Program-made: the position numbers and the translations under genes
The notes under the pieces: generated by a model
What the model was told of the DNA's origin: nothing
What the model saw: only the letters and a program-made list of their open reading frames with translations
The model's database searches: none
In this document: positions 8,796 to 18,444 of the stretch, one piece after another
Layout: every line of letters starts with the position of its first letter
Position numbering within the stretch: the first letter of the stretch is position 1
From: Vibrio sp. Isolate34
GTDB lineage: Bacteria > Pseudomonadota > Gammaproteobacteria > Enterobacterales > Vibrionaceae
Direction: 5' to 3'
DNA: 64,000 nucleotides
Assembly: GCF_022397915.1 (NCBI RefSeq)
Contig: NZ_JAKEUO010000025.1
Span: 1 to 64,000, forward strand

Positions 8796-10261
8796 CAGAA
8801 CAGCTCCTCCCTTCTTTCTTCAAAGAAGCCATTTGGCCAAGGTGCATCAAACTCACCCTCGTCAGTTGTTTTGATTGGAATTAAACGAGTTTTACCCTCG
8901 AATTGCTCACAGAAAACTATCTGTACATCACTTTTCTTACAACCAAATGGTTCGTATTCGATCTCTTCATCTGCGGTTTGGCGGCGACGTTTCAACAGCC
9001 TCAATAACAAATGTTCGCTGTGGGTCTCAACCAAGAACATACGGTCAGGGTTTTTCTTAGTTGCCTCGAGCATCATATCCCCTATGGCTAACTGCCACTT
9101 GGGGTGAATATGCAGCTCAGGTTGCTCACACGAAACGATAAGGTCTTGTTCAAGTGATGTGGCAACAACGAATGGGAATACTTGAGAAACGCCAACACCT
9201 ACGCTTGATGGCAATAACGTAATATCGGTGTATAAATCCCTTAGAATAACTTTTTTCTCACTTAAATTTACGTCACCATAATCTTGTGCTTCAAAACGGT
9301 AATTAGTACCAAAGAAATGACTACTTTCAAATTTCTTACTAGTTTGAACTTTGACTTTATCTCTTGAGAATGCAAATTTTTCCCAACCAGCAGTACCATC
9401 ATACCAACGCTGTGAGTTCGTGTTTTTGTTCAAGACAGTCGCACGTGTTGGTACAATACGTAATGGTCCTATATGGATAAAGTCTTCAAGTTTTTTTACT
9501 AATAGCTTTATTGGTGCAAACGCAGCTTGAGACAGTGAGGCTTCTGCAAACAACTGGGCTGCCAGTGGATGGCTTTCGAAAACATCAGACCAATCGAAGG
9601 GGGCATTGGATAGGTCGAGCCTTTTGTAGATATTTGGCAAAGCATCTTGGCCGTTTATTGAGACGTCTTCCCACTGGCCTGAATCAAAGAGGTTTTCGAT
9701 TTTAAATGATTCATCTACTTCCCAATGTGGCAGTGGGTGATAGTGAATAATTTGGCAATCTGGTCGACCTGCTTGAGCTGTTGTTTTGAAAAACTCAATG
9801 CCGTGGCTTTTACATACATATCGACTGATGTACGCACGATTTTTAGTATGGTCCCACTTAATATCTAACTCGAAAGATAAAACGTCAGCTTCTGAATCAG
9901 GCGTAAAGAATAATGTATTCTCTAGTAACCAACGTTCGGACTCTGATAAATAATCATCCCAAATATCCGTTGCACCATCTCTAAAGTCCAGTGTTGCGCC
10001 TAGGGTGATAACGCCATTTAAATCCTTACCATGTACAATATTGTTAAAACCGCCAAAGTAAAGCGACTCCCCAGCGATCGAGCTGTATTGCGCATCAAAA
10101 TTGCGTTTAGCGACCACTTCATACAGATACAGTAATGCATGTAAAACCGTGCTTTTACCAGTACTGTTGGCGCCAAAGAACAATGTAATGGGTGCCAGTG
10201 GAATCGTGGCTCTATTCTTAATACCCTTGAAACCACCAACGGTAAATGATGTTATTTTCAT
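8795..10261 (-). CDS. AAA ATPase of the DUF3696 / OLD-like group
   Basis: 488 residues. It begins with KITSFTVGGFKGIKN, the usual start of SMC/OLD-like ATPases. Walker A GANSTGKST sits at about 30-38, Walker B SCEQPELHIHP near 385, and the H-loop VETHSEHLLLRL near 415. The C-terminus ends with WPNGFFEE, as in DUF3696 proteins. No Toprim domain is present, unlike OLD nucleases. It lies 51 bp after hsdS and is coupled to the PLD-like gene. ATPases of this type sense or clamp DNA in several anti-phage systems, with the partner as effector. That role is inferred here. Confidence 0.8.
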   Translation of the reverse strand: MKITSFTVGGFKGIKNRATIPLAPITLFFGANSTGKSTVLHALLYLYEVVAKRNFDAQYSSIAGESLYFGGFNNIVHGKDLNGVITLGATLDFRDGATDIWDDYLSESERWLLENTLFFTPDSEADVLSFELDIKWDHTKNRAYISRYVCKSHGIEFFKTTAQAGRPDCQIIHYHPLPHWEVDESFKIENLFDSGQWEDVSINGQDALPNIYKRLDLSNAPFDWSDVFESHPLAAQLFAEASLSQAAFAPIKLLVKKLEDFIHIGPLRIVPTRATVLNKNTNSQRWYDGTAGWEKFAFSRDKVKVQTSKKFESSHFFGTNYRFEAQDYGDVNLSEKKVILRDLYTDITLLPSSVGVGVSQVFPFVVATSLEQDLIVSCEQPELHIHPKWQLAIGDMMLEATKKNPDRMFLVETHSEHLLLRLLKRRRQTADEEIEYEPFGCKKSDVQIVFCEQFEGKTRLIPIKTTDEGEFDAPWPNGFFEERREELF

Positions 10262-10312
10262 TTTTACCTAACCTTTGATCAAAAAAGAGGTATCCGAAGA
10301 TACCTCTTAAGT

Positions 10313-11509
10313 TTATAGTTGGCCTGAGAAAGCTTTTTGGGAAAGGCTATCGAACAAAGGAAAAGCGACTTGTTTATTAGTTTTAGTATCTATATCTAAG
10401 ACTTTATCAACAATATCGCAAAATTTCTTTTGTAGCTCCATCGGAGGAACTATTAAAGTTAGATTTTCAACCTGCTGTTTTGTTAAAGCCTCTCGTGTAG
10501 CACCTCCAGATGTAGCGATTCGCATCAACATTTGCTTAAAACTCGTCGAGGTTATTAGCCTCTTCGCAAATTCTGGTAAAAGTAACGCCCTATCAACACG
10601 TATTATACAAACGTGTTGGTTTACTCGAGCGGGTAATACGTTGCTTGGAACCATTGTACAACGACATACGGATGCGCCTGTAATATTCAAAAGAATATCT
10701 TGCTCTTGAACGACTACATTTTTAAGCTTTTCAGCCTGTTCGTTTGATATAAATGCAAGATCTTTATAGATAAAGGTATTATCATGCACATTAAGGCTTC
10801 TTATGAGAGAAATCCCGGCGCTCAGATAAGCTTCCTTCCCTCCGCGTGGAGTTGACCCACTACCAAGTTTTGATGTTAAATCTTGAAGCTTACGAACACC
10901 CCACCCCTTCGGATTCGTTACCGGATCACCAAACATATCCAAAAACACGCTGCGTAAGAACTCATCGGCAAGGTCAATGGCTTGCTTGCGTTTCTGGCGG
11001 ATGGCATCGGCTTTATCCAAAATGGCGGAGATGCGTTTTTGTTCTTCTAGTGGGGGGAGTGGGATCTGAAAAGTTTTCAAATCAGTTGCTGATAGATTCG
11101 GTTGAGCAGCGCCATTTTCATATAATTGAATCTCTCTTTCGCAAAGAAAGCTACCTAAGTAGTGCTTCAAATAATCGATGTTTATTTTCTCATTCACGCG
11201 AATGATCACAAGAGATGAAGCTATTGCCCCTTTCATATCTGAGTCAACCAATGCGAACTTACCTAGAGAGCCTCGCAAACAAAAAAGGATATCCCCTTTT
11301 TCGATTTTCCCGCTGTTCAATGAATTGAACTTATCCTCAGTTATGTAATTGAGCGCATCTGCATAAATAGTATGAACAAGGCTTAGATTACCAGCATTAA
11401 TAAATGGGACACCCTCATCAACAAAAGAGCCTTTTGATGGGTAGTTTTTCCCTCTATCACCATTAATAAACTGGGCTACGTCTCCAAAGCTTACGACGGG
11501 CCAACTCAT
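10313..11509 (-). CDS. hsdS: Type I restriction-modification specificity subunit HsdS
   Basis: 398 residues with two target-recognition domains, each followed by a conserved helical spacer. The first half ends with LPPLEEQKRISAILDKAD (about residues 152-170) and a long coiled-coil segment up to DMFGDP. The second half ends with PPMELQKKFCDIV near 360. It determines the methylated and restricted DNA sequence as part of M2S1 and R2M2S1 complexes. Its start overlaps the hsdM stop by 4 bp. Specificity cannot be read from the sequence alone. Confidence 0.93.
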   Translation of the reverse strand: MSWPVVSFGDVAQFINGDRGKNYPSKGSFVDEGVPFINAGNLSLVHTIYADALNYITEDKFNSLNSGKIEKGDILFCLRGSLGKFALVDSDMKGAIASSLVIIRVNEKINIDYLKHYLGSFLCEREIQLYENGAAQPNLSATDLKTFQIPLPPLEEQKRISAILDKADAIRQKRKQAIDLADEFLRSVFLDMFGDPVTNPKGWGVRKLQDLTSKLGSGSTPRGGKEAYLSAGISLIRSLNVHDNTFIYKDLAFISNEQAEKLKNVVVQEQDILLNITGASVCRCTMVPSNVLPARVNQHVCIIRVDRALLLPEFAKRLITSTSFKQMLMRIATSGGATREALTKQQVENLTLIVPPMELQKKFCDIVDKVLDIDTKTNKQVAFPLFDSLSQKAFSGQL

Positions 11510-13101
11510 AGCATCGACTCCAACTCATTTAGGTCAGCTAGAATGTCATTCTCGAGGGCTTTGAGTTTGCTCAGAATCACTTTAGGTTCTTCATAACTTT
11601 CTTGCTCGTAAACCACTTCTTTATAACGGTTGATCGACAGGTCATATTTGTTCGACTTAATATCCTCTTTATCAACCAAGAAGGCTTTTTGAGTTTTGTC
11701 TGCCCATTGTTCGGTTGACTCACCTGCCATTACCGCAGCTTGATACGCTTTGTACTGCTTAACCAAGTCTGGCAAGTCGTTATCTTTGATTGGGGTACGC
11801 TTATCGTCTAACGAACGGCCATCGGCTTGCACGTCGTAGAACCAAACCTTGTTTGTGCTGCCACCTTTGGTGAAGATTAAAATTGCAGTCGACACACCAG
11901 CGTATGGCTTAAACACGCCACTTGGTAGGGAAATAACCGCTTCTAACTGGTTATCTTCAATTAGGTGTTTACGCAGTGCTTGGTGTGCTTTAGAGCTACC
12001 AAATAGCACGCCGTCAGGCACAACTGTTGCGCTACGGCCACCGGTCTTAAGCATGCGTTGGATCAGAGCAACAAACAGCAGTTCGGTCTTTTTAGTTTTC
12101 ACGACTTTTAGAACCGCAGAATCGACATCTTCTTCATCTAGGCTGCCTTTAAATGGCGGGTTAGCTAGGATGATATCGAAGCCATTTTTCGCCTCACCTG
12201 GGAAGCGTTCAATGAAGCTTTGGCTCAACGTGTCTTGGTAGTGAATATCCGGCTGTTTTACACCGTGCATCACAAGGTTCATTGCAGCAACACGCAACAT
12301 GGTAGAGTCAAAGTCAAAACCGTGGAACATGTCGTAATCGATATGGGCGCGGTTTTCTAGCAAATCTCCAGCGTATAAGTGATTAAACACAGGGTTGCCG
12401 TATACATCTAAAACAGGCTTTCCTTCTTCATCAAATGCTTGCTCTTTCTCAGTGCCTTCTGGTGAAGAGTATTTCTCTAACAGGTATTCGTATGTTGATG
12501 AAAGAAAGCCGCCAGTGCCACAAGCAGGGTCACAAATGCGATGTGTTTCTTCAACATCGAGCATTTCGATCATTGCTCGAATGATATGGCGCGGTGTACG
12601 GAACTGACCGTTAATACCTGCGGTGGTCAATTTTGAAAGCAGGTACTCGTACAAATCGCCTTTTACGTCTTTGTTCTCTAAAGGAAGGTCACTGACCAAT
12701 TCAACGGCTTTAACTAGCAAGGATTGCTTTTGAATCATTAACTGAGCGTCTTTCATAAACTCAGCAAACAAGGTGTCATCGCTGGTCAGCTCTTTAAAGA
12801 ATGGAAATAGCTCGTCTTTAACCAATGGGTAAAGCTTTTCCGCACCTAAGTGACGGAAATTTTCCCAGCGGATATGTTGCTTGTCCTTCTCTTTATCTTC
12901 ACTAACAGGAAAGCGACGATTAAATGGCTTACCAGTACGAGCGCTACGCTTCTCATCGTTGCGCTCATTCATGTCTAACATACGGGCATACATCAAGTAA
13001 GTGATTTGCTCAACGACGGTTAAAGGGTTGGTGATACCACCGGTCCAGAACTCTTCCCATAGCTTATCGATTTGGCTTTTTAGTGCACCTGATGTAATCA
13101 T
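11506..13101 (-). CDS. hsdM: Type I restriction-modification DNA methyltransferase HsdM
   Basis: 531 residues of the N6-adenine methyltransferase family. The AdoMet-binding motif DPACGTGGF is near residue 190 and the catalytic NPPF near 315. The N-terminal HsdM helical domain precedes them (IDKLWEEFWTGG). It methylates host DNA with HsdS and is also needed for restriction with HsdR. The gene follows hsdR by 156 bp and overlaps hsdS. It is intact and of normal length. Confidence 0.95.
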   Translation of the reverse strand: MITSGALKSQIDKLWEEFWTGGITNPLTVVEQITYLMYARMLDMNERNDEKRSARTGKPFNRRFPVSEDKEKDKQHIRWENFRHLGAEKLYPLVKDELFPFFKELTSDDTLFAEFMKDAQLMIQKQSLLVKAVELVSDLPLENKDVKGDLYEYLLSKLTTAGINGQFRTPRHIIRAMIEMLDVEETHRICDPACGTGGFLSSTYEYLLEKYSSPEGTEKEQAFDEEGKPVLDVYGNPVFNHLYAGDLLENRAHIDYDMFHGFDFDSTMLRVAAMNLVMHGVKQPDIHYQDTLSQSFIERFPGEAKNGFDIILANPPFKGSLDEEDVDSAVLKVVKTKKTELLFVALIQRMLKTGGRSATVVPDGVLFGSSKAHQALRKHLIEDNQLEAVISLPSGVFKPYAGVSTAILIFTKGGSTNKVWFYDVQADGRSLDDKRTPIKDNDLPDLVKQYKAYQAAVMAGESTEQWADKTQKAFLVDKEDIKSNKYDLSINRYKEVVYEQESYEEPKVILSKLKALENDILADLNELESML

Positions 13102-13257
13102 TATTTATTCTCTTAGTTTTTTGCTTGACTGCTTGCGTAATTCTTCGGCAAAGCGAGTTCGGGAGCAACCAGCGGGGTATTCAGAGCCTTAATTCAAGGT
13201 AATAGCCGCTGGTTTTAATGGGTGTAGTGTAATCAGCTTACTGTTTTAGCCAAAGGG

Positions 13258-16200
13258 CTAATTCACTGCTTTCTCGACGCTTGAGTGTTTATTACCCAAA
13301 TGCACGCTAAAGCGACGCACAAATTGTTCAACTACATCTGCTTGTGCAGGGTTTGGGAACACGCCGTCTAATCCCGCATCGTCAATTTGATTAAATGGTG
13401 CGTCATAGAGAGCTTCAATATCAACGCTGCCATAACGACATAAGTGATTCTTGAGCATACCGATAAAACGCTGCTGTCTTGCGTTCAAGTGAGTATGAAC
13501 TTGTTGAACGAATGCGGTAAATTCATGCTCAATTTGTTGTTCATCCATCCCTACAATCGTTCGTAAAATTTGGTCTAATTCGGCGGTTGATTCAGGGAAA
13601 AACTCTTTGAGTGTATGTAAATCCACATTTGGGTTTTGTGTATGCACTAATGCATTCAGTGTTGATAAATCAGCTTCTGTCACCGCTTGCCCGCCACGTA
13701 TTTTCTGTAGAACAGTGTTAGATTCAAACAGTGGCGTAAGTGTTTTTTCAACTTCTTGACGGTAGATCTCGTAATCCACAGTGATGATGTCGGTTTTAAT
13801 TTCTTGCGTTTCATACAGCCCTGGATCTTCTTGCAAGTCAATAATGGGCGTTTTCGGTGCAGAAGGCGCTACGCCTTTATCACGTAAATGGATAACCGTA
13901 CGTAAATTATGGCGACACGCTTCTACCGCAAAATAATCGGCATCACTCAAATAGTTGGGTTGTTGAATCTGCTTGATCGTTGCCGCTTTACTACGCACTT
14001 CATTTAGATGCATCGACAAACTGATGACTTTATCTAAGATCGGCGGTGCCTCTAACTCAACTTTACTTGGCTGCTGCAGTTTGGTGAGTTGCAATTGTAA
14101 GAATTGCAGGTCTAAACGCAGCGCTTCACTTTCACCAGTAGTCTTCTTCCACTGCATCAGAGGCGCCATTTCATCAAAGAGTAACGCTTTAGTATCTGGC
14201 GCCATCTGCATTAAACGTTTTTCTTCACTCAACTGTGCTTTTAGTTTCCATTTCTCGCGTACCGCGATGGTTTGATCATTTAGAGAGTCAATGTCTTCCT
14301 TAACCTGCGGTATAATGTCGGCAAAGATTTCCATCTCTGCTTTTTTAAGCGCTTCGACGGCAAGCACTAATTTAGCTTCAAATACTTTTTGCGCCAAAGA
14401 TTTACTTTGCGTTCCTTCATCCTCGTCTGGGTTCATTTTGAAGTGCTCAAAATTGCCCCAGTGGTCGAAGATCAGGAAGTGCTTTTTATCTGCTCCTGGT
14501 CCGTACAAGTTTTCACATAAACGAGTACCACGGCCCACCATTTGCCAAAATTTTACTTTTGATTTTATAGGCTTAGCAAAGACCAAGTTAACACATTCAG
14601 GTACATCTATACCGGTGTCCAACATATCAACCGAGATGGCAATGGTAACTTCATCGTCGTTACCTTCGACACTTTTGAAATTGTCGATAAGCTCTTCTGC
14701 TCTCTCATATTTTGAGTGAATAACTCGGCAGAAATTTCCACCCATATCTGGATACATTTCACTAAACAACTCAGCTAACAGTTCGGCGTGAGCTATGTTT
14801 CTAGCAAAGATAATCGATTTACCAGGAAGTTGCTCATCCACATCTTTTAAACCCTTTTCCATTAGGTTGCGGATGATTGCTCGGTTGGTATCTTTATTGA
14901 ATATGGCTTTATCAACCTGCTTCGCATCGAAATCCAGAGTGTTTGGATCAATACCTTGATCTTCTAGTTCTGCAATCTGCTCATCCGTCAGTTCGCTTGC
15001 CTTAATGCCGTCACGTAAGAATTGAGTTGTGTGAGTAACGACTTTAAATGGAACTAAGTTTTTCTCTTCAATCGCTTGCTCAAGTGGGTAGTTCGCCGTC
15101 GGCATTTTGTAATCACAGCCGAACAACTGACTGGTTGAGCGCGAAATCATCTCAACAGGCGTCGCGGTTAAACCCACTTGTAATGCATCGAAATATTTGA
15201 ATAGCTCGCCGTACTTGTTGTAAATCGAACGATGCGATTCATCAGCAACGATCAGGTCAAAGTGGCCAACATCATACTCTTCATAATTTTGGATCATACC
15301 CGGATAGGTCGCGATAACAATACGCGCCTTTGAAGCTAGTTCTTTCTTACTTTTACCTTTGATGAAAAGCGGCTCTTTAGTGTGCTCATTAAACGCATTA
15401 CCAGCCTGTTTACGTAGCTCTTTTCGGTCACATAAGAACAGAATACGTTTCGCCCAACCTGCATCTAACAAGCGCTTGGCTAAAGCAATAGAGACTCGCG
15501 TTTTACCCGTCCCGGTTGCCTGTACAATAAGGGCCTTTCGATGCTTGTCTGAAAAGCGCTCACAAATACGGCTGATGCTTTCCATTTGATATAAACGACC
15601 CGCAACTTTTGTATCAATGGGTGTGCTGTTTAGATCTTTCTTTAATTCTCGTTGAAGAATCAGATATTGAAGGCTGTCTTTTGAGTAATAGCCAAAAATC
15701 AGTCTAGGTGCGTAGCCCTGAGCATCATCCCAAATATAGATTTCGTAGCCGTTAGTGTAGAAAATGACTGGGCGCTGGCCGGTACTTGCTTCTAGAGCGT
15801 CTGCATATAATTTTGCTTGCTCACGCCCTGCATTGGCATCTTTTCGAGTACGCTTAGCTTCAATAACTGCTAATGGTTTGCCATTATCATCCCACAATAC
15901 ATAATCGCAGCGACCTTTGCCTGTTGTGGTTGGTTGGCCGTCGACTTCGTACTCTTTTGACACCTGTTCCGTGCTTTCATTATCAAGAGCGACATCCCAA
16001 CCTTCACTGCGTAATTCAGCATCAATGAGACGCTTACGAGTTTCGGCTTCATTAAAGTCAAAGCTGCTTTTTAGTGACAGGGTATTAGTGCGAATTTTAT
16101 CGGCTTTAACGTGGTCAGTTTGCTGCTTCAGCTGAGCGGCTTGTTTCTGAGCTTCTAACTGCGCTTGCTTTACTTCTTCTAATTCTTTTAGCGCTTTCTT

Positions 16201-16707
16201 AAGAAGATCGTCATTTTGGTTAAGCTTCTGCTGTAACAGTTTGTTCTTTCTTTTGAACTCAGCTTTAGACTCTTCACCCGTTGGTGCATTGTCTGGAACA
16301 GTAAATTTAGGGCAACCTTCTAGATCACCGTCGCCATAGGCCATATAGAGCCAGCAACCAATAAAGTAAGACTCTTTCAACAACCAAATCGAATCATGTT
16401 GTGAGATTTTTCCTTCATGAGCAGCTTTGTTGCCCCCCTTGCGAACAGCGTGAAACTTATCAGCAATGGTTTTATCAACAACCGAGGTAAAAGCGCCACT
16501 GACAAGTTTGTCGTGCATTGAAGCATTGGGAGCAACAGGTAGGTGAAGTTCTTGGTATAGATAACCAACAATTTTTTCAACATAACAACGTAGCTTCACG
16601 AGAGCACTTTGCGGATCAACAACGGCATACGTTTCAGCAAAAGCACCAAGCTCAGCTAACTCTGGCCACTGTTCTCTCAAATGTTCAAAATTCATAGACT
16701 TCTTCAC
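13258..16707 (-). CDS. hsdR: Type I restriction endonuclease subunit HsdR, EcoEI-like
   Basis: 1149 residues. An N-terminal DUF4145-like helical domain contains RKGGNKAAH near 90-98. A coiled coil lies at about 150-205. The nuclease core has CDYVLWDD followed by VIEAKR, a PD-(D/E)XK motif near 265-285. SF2 motor motifs are QATGTGKTR near 395, VADESHRSIY near 480 and LTATP near 510, and an EcoEI-type C-terminal domain follows. The start is read as GTG 16707 with AGGAG eight bases upstream. ATG 16695 (MNFEHL) is a plausible alternative. It is preceded by a sigma-54-type promoter, unusual for restriction genes, and by a matching activator gene. Confidence 0.95.
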   Translation of the reverse strand: MKKSMNFEHLREQWPELAELGAFAETYAVVDPQSALVKLRCYVEKIVGYLYQELHLPVAPNASMHDKLVSGAFTSVVDKTIADKFHAVRKGGNKAAHEGKISQHDSIWLLKESYFIGCWLYMAYGDGDLEGCPKFTVPDNAPTGEESKAEFKRKNKLLQQKLNQNDDLLKKALKELEEVKQAQLEAQKQAAQLKQQTDHVKADKIRTNTLSLKSSFDFNEAETRKRLIDAELRSEGWDVALDNESTEQVSKEYEVDGQPTTTGKGRCDYVLWDDNGKPLAVIEAKRTRKDANAGREQAKLYADALEASTGQRPVIFYTNGYEIYIWDDAQGYAPRLIFGYYSKDSLQYLILQRELKKDLNSTPIDTKVAGRLYQMESISRICERFSDKHRKALIVQATGTGKTRVSIALAKRLLDAGWAKRILFLCDRKELRKQAGNAFNEHTKEPLFIKGKSKKELASKARIVIATYPGMIQNYEEYDVGHFDLIVADESHRSIYNKYGELFKYFDALQVGLTATPVEMISRSTSQLFGCDYKMPTANYPLEQAIEEKNLVPFKVVTHTTQFLRDGIKASELTDEQIAELEDQGIDPNTLDFDAKQVDKAIFNKDTNRAIIRNLMEKGLKDVDEQLPGKSIIFARNIAHAELLAELFSEMYPDMGGNFCRVIHSKYERAEELIDNFKSVEGNDDEVTIAISVDMLDTGIDVPECVNLVFAKPIKSKVKFWQMVGRGTRLCENLYGPGADKKHFLIFDHWGNFEHFKMNPDEDEGTQSKSLAQKVFEAKLVLAVEALKKAEMEIFADIIPQVKEDIDSLNDQTIAVREKWKLKAQLSEEKRLMQMAPDTKALLFDEMAPLMQWKKTTGESEALRLDLQFLQLQLTKLQQPSKVELEAPPILDKVISLSMHLNEVRSKAATIKQIQQPNYLSDADYFAVEACRHNLRTVIHLRDKGVAPSAPKTPIIDLQEDPGLYETQEIKTDIITVDYEIYRQEVEKTLTPLFESNTVLQKIRGGQAVTEADLSTLNALVHTQNPNVDLHTLKEFFPESTAELDQILRTIVGMDEQQIEHEFTAFVQQVHTHLNARQQRFIGMLKNHLCRYGSVDIEALYDAPFNQIDDAGLDGVFPNPAQADVVEQFVRRFSVHLGNKHSSVEKAVN

Positions 16708-16736
16708 CTTTCTGTCTCCTAAGATGAGTGATACTT

Positions 16737-16752
16737 TGCAACGTTTACGCCA
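16737..16752 (-). promoter_or_regulatory. Sigma-54 (-24/-12) promoter for hsdRMS
   Basis: On the minus strand TGGCGTAAACGTTGCA matches the sigma-54 consensus TGGCAC-N5-TTGCA, with the invariant GG and GC at the correct spacing. Transcription would start near 16726, about 19 bp before hsdR. The gene just upstream encodes a sigma-54 activator with GAFTGA, which makes the match meaningful. Confidence 0.75.
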
Positions 16753-16771
16753 ATTTCAAACTTGGTTGTTT

Positions 16772-18256
16772 TTATGATTCCAAATTAAGCGTTTTCAGCC
16801 AGTTATTCAGCGTTTGATGATTATTTAAACCCAACGATTTTGCAGCTTTAGATTTGTTTCCAGCAGCATAATCCATCGCAGATTCAATTGCACTTTTCTT
16901 TATATTATCAATATGTTGCTGAAGGTCACCAGGAACCCTAAATTCACCATTGTTCGCCGAAGTTAGGTCACGACTTATTATCGCGACCTCCAAATCTTGT
17001 TTAGTGATCTCTTTACCTTCCGACCATAATACGGCTCGGTTTAATGTGTTCCATAGCTCACGAATATTACCCGGCCAGCTGTATGCTTCTGCAAATTCTA
17101 TTGCAGACTTGGAAATATTCTTACTCTCAAATAAGGGATGAGTCTTCATCTGCTGGTTTATCTCGATCATCAACTCTTCGATCAGGAAAGGGATCTCTTC
17201 TGAACGCGCCCTTAACGAAGGCAACTCAATCACTCCAACGGCTAGCCGATAGAAAAGATCTTCACGAAAAGACTCGTCAGAAACCATTTTAAAAAGGTCA
17301 CGGTGTGTCGCAGCGATAATCCTCACATCAACACTTTTCGTGGCAACGTCCCCCACCTTTGTAATTTCCTGCTGCTGCAATGCCCTAAGTAATTTAACTT
17401 GAACGGCTAAAGGGAGTTCACCAACTTCATCAAGAAATAATGTTCCACCATTTGCTTGCTCAAATAGACCTGCATGATCTTGGTGTGCCCCTGTAAACGC
17501 ACCTTTTACATGACCAAACAAAATGGAATCAACCAAATTTTCAGGTAAAGCACCACAGTTAACAGCTTTAAATGGCTTATCAGCACGAGGACTGGCTTTA
17601 TGAATACCTTTTGCCATCACTTCTTTACCGGTACCACTTTCTCCGAGTAGCAAAGCCGGTAGATCAGCATAAGCCAATCGTTGCGCTTTCTTGATGACGT
17701 TCTGCATGACAGTAGATTTGGCCGTAATCGAATCAAAAGCACTATTGAGAGACGGTGTTTTTGAAGCAAGTTGAGCAATAGCTGTTGACGAAGATTTTTG
17801 ATACTCAGCAGAAAAGTCTACAGGTACATCAACTTCGATTAACTGACCTTGAGGGGTAGTTTGAACTAACTGACATTTCGCAATACTCTTTCCAAGTAGA
17901 ACAGAAACGACTGTCATTGCAGGCGTACCAGAGGTCAGGTTTAGAAAAATACCATCAGCCTGATCAGAGACATAAGCCAGTTGCTTGTGCATGACTTTGG
18001 TAATTGCAGTGTAATCAATTGGAGATGACAACCTGATACGTTGAATCTTTACTGAAGTATTGGAACGCCCGGCACAAGCAAGTTTTTTTTCAAGCCACTC
18101 TTTGTAATCATGCCATTCATCTTCCCATGTACTAGCCAGAATCACGACATCATCAAATGCTGGTGCTTTTAACGCAATAGTCGCAATTGAAGCTGTTTTA
18201 TCTAGCTTCATCTGATCAAGGTCTGTTCTTCCAAGCCAACTAAGCAAGGTTGCCAT
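16772..18256 (-). CDS. Sigma-54-dependent activator with CARF-like sensor domain (RtcR-type)
   Basis: 494 residues. The N-terminal 150 or so residues form a Rossmann-like sensor with NLTSGTPAM near 105-113. This is the hallmark loop of CARF domains, which bind cyclic oligonucleotides or RNA ends in RtcR and Csm6-type proteins. The central AAA+ domain has GESGTGKE near 205, GAFTGA near 255 (the loop that contacts sigma-54) and LFLDEVGE. The C-terminus is a Fis-type helix-turn-helix (NKSKAAKSLGLNNHQTLNNW). It sits directly upstream of the sigma-54 promoter of hsdR in the same orientation. I infer that it senses an infection- or damage-derived nucleotide signal and switches on hsdRMS. Confidence 0.85.
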   Translation of the reverse strand: MATLLSWLGRTDLDQMKLDKTASIATIALKAPAFDDVVILASTWEDEWHDYKEWLEKKLACAGRSNTSVKIQRIRLSSPIDYTAITKVMHKQLAYVSDQADGIFLNLTSGTPAMTVVSVLLGKSIAKCQLVQTTPQGQLIEVDVPVDFSAEYQKSSSTAIAQLASKTPSLNSAFDSITAKSTVMQNVIKKAQRLAYADLPALLLGESGTGKEVMAKGIHKASPRADKPFKAVNCGALPENLVDSILFGHVKGAFTGAHQDHAGLFEQANGGTLFLDEVGELPLAVQVKLLRALQQQEITKVGDVATKSVDVRIIAATHRDLFKMVSDESFREDLFYRLAVGVIELPSLRARSEEIPFLIEELMIEINQQMKTHPLFESKNISKSAIEFAEAYSWPGNIRELWNTLNRAVLWSEGKEITKQDLEVAIISRDLTSANNGEFRVPGDLQQHIDNIKKSAIESAMDYAAGNKSKAAKSLGLNNHQTLNNWLKTLNLES

Positions 18257-18416
18257 TCTATCTTCCGTAATTATCTTTACTTATTGGTAAATACTTTACA
18301 GCAATAGTCGCTTAGTTGATATTCAATTAAGTGAAATACAGATCCAGATTACACAAAATGGAAACTTGTCTATAGCGTCTCAATCTGAAGTAAAACTCGG
18401 TTAATCATGCTGGTAA

Positions 18417-18438
18417 CTCCTATATTTGGATTAGGAGG
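18417..18438 (+). promoter_or_regulatory. Strong tniQ ribosome site inside a possible hairpin
   Basis: AGGAGG (18433-18438) lies six bases before the tniQ ATG. CTCCTA at 18417-18422 is complementary to TAGGAG at 18432-18437, so the ribosome site could be paired in a 6-bp stem with a 9-base loop. This may lower translation of the targeting complex. Confidence 0.4.
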
Positions 18439-18444
18439 AGCTTA

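Noticed and set aside
18312..18330. AGTTGATATTCAATT near tniQ, similar to the TnsB site tail
   Set aside because: Only the GTTGATA part matches; the CAACCAT half is missing and the position is internal.
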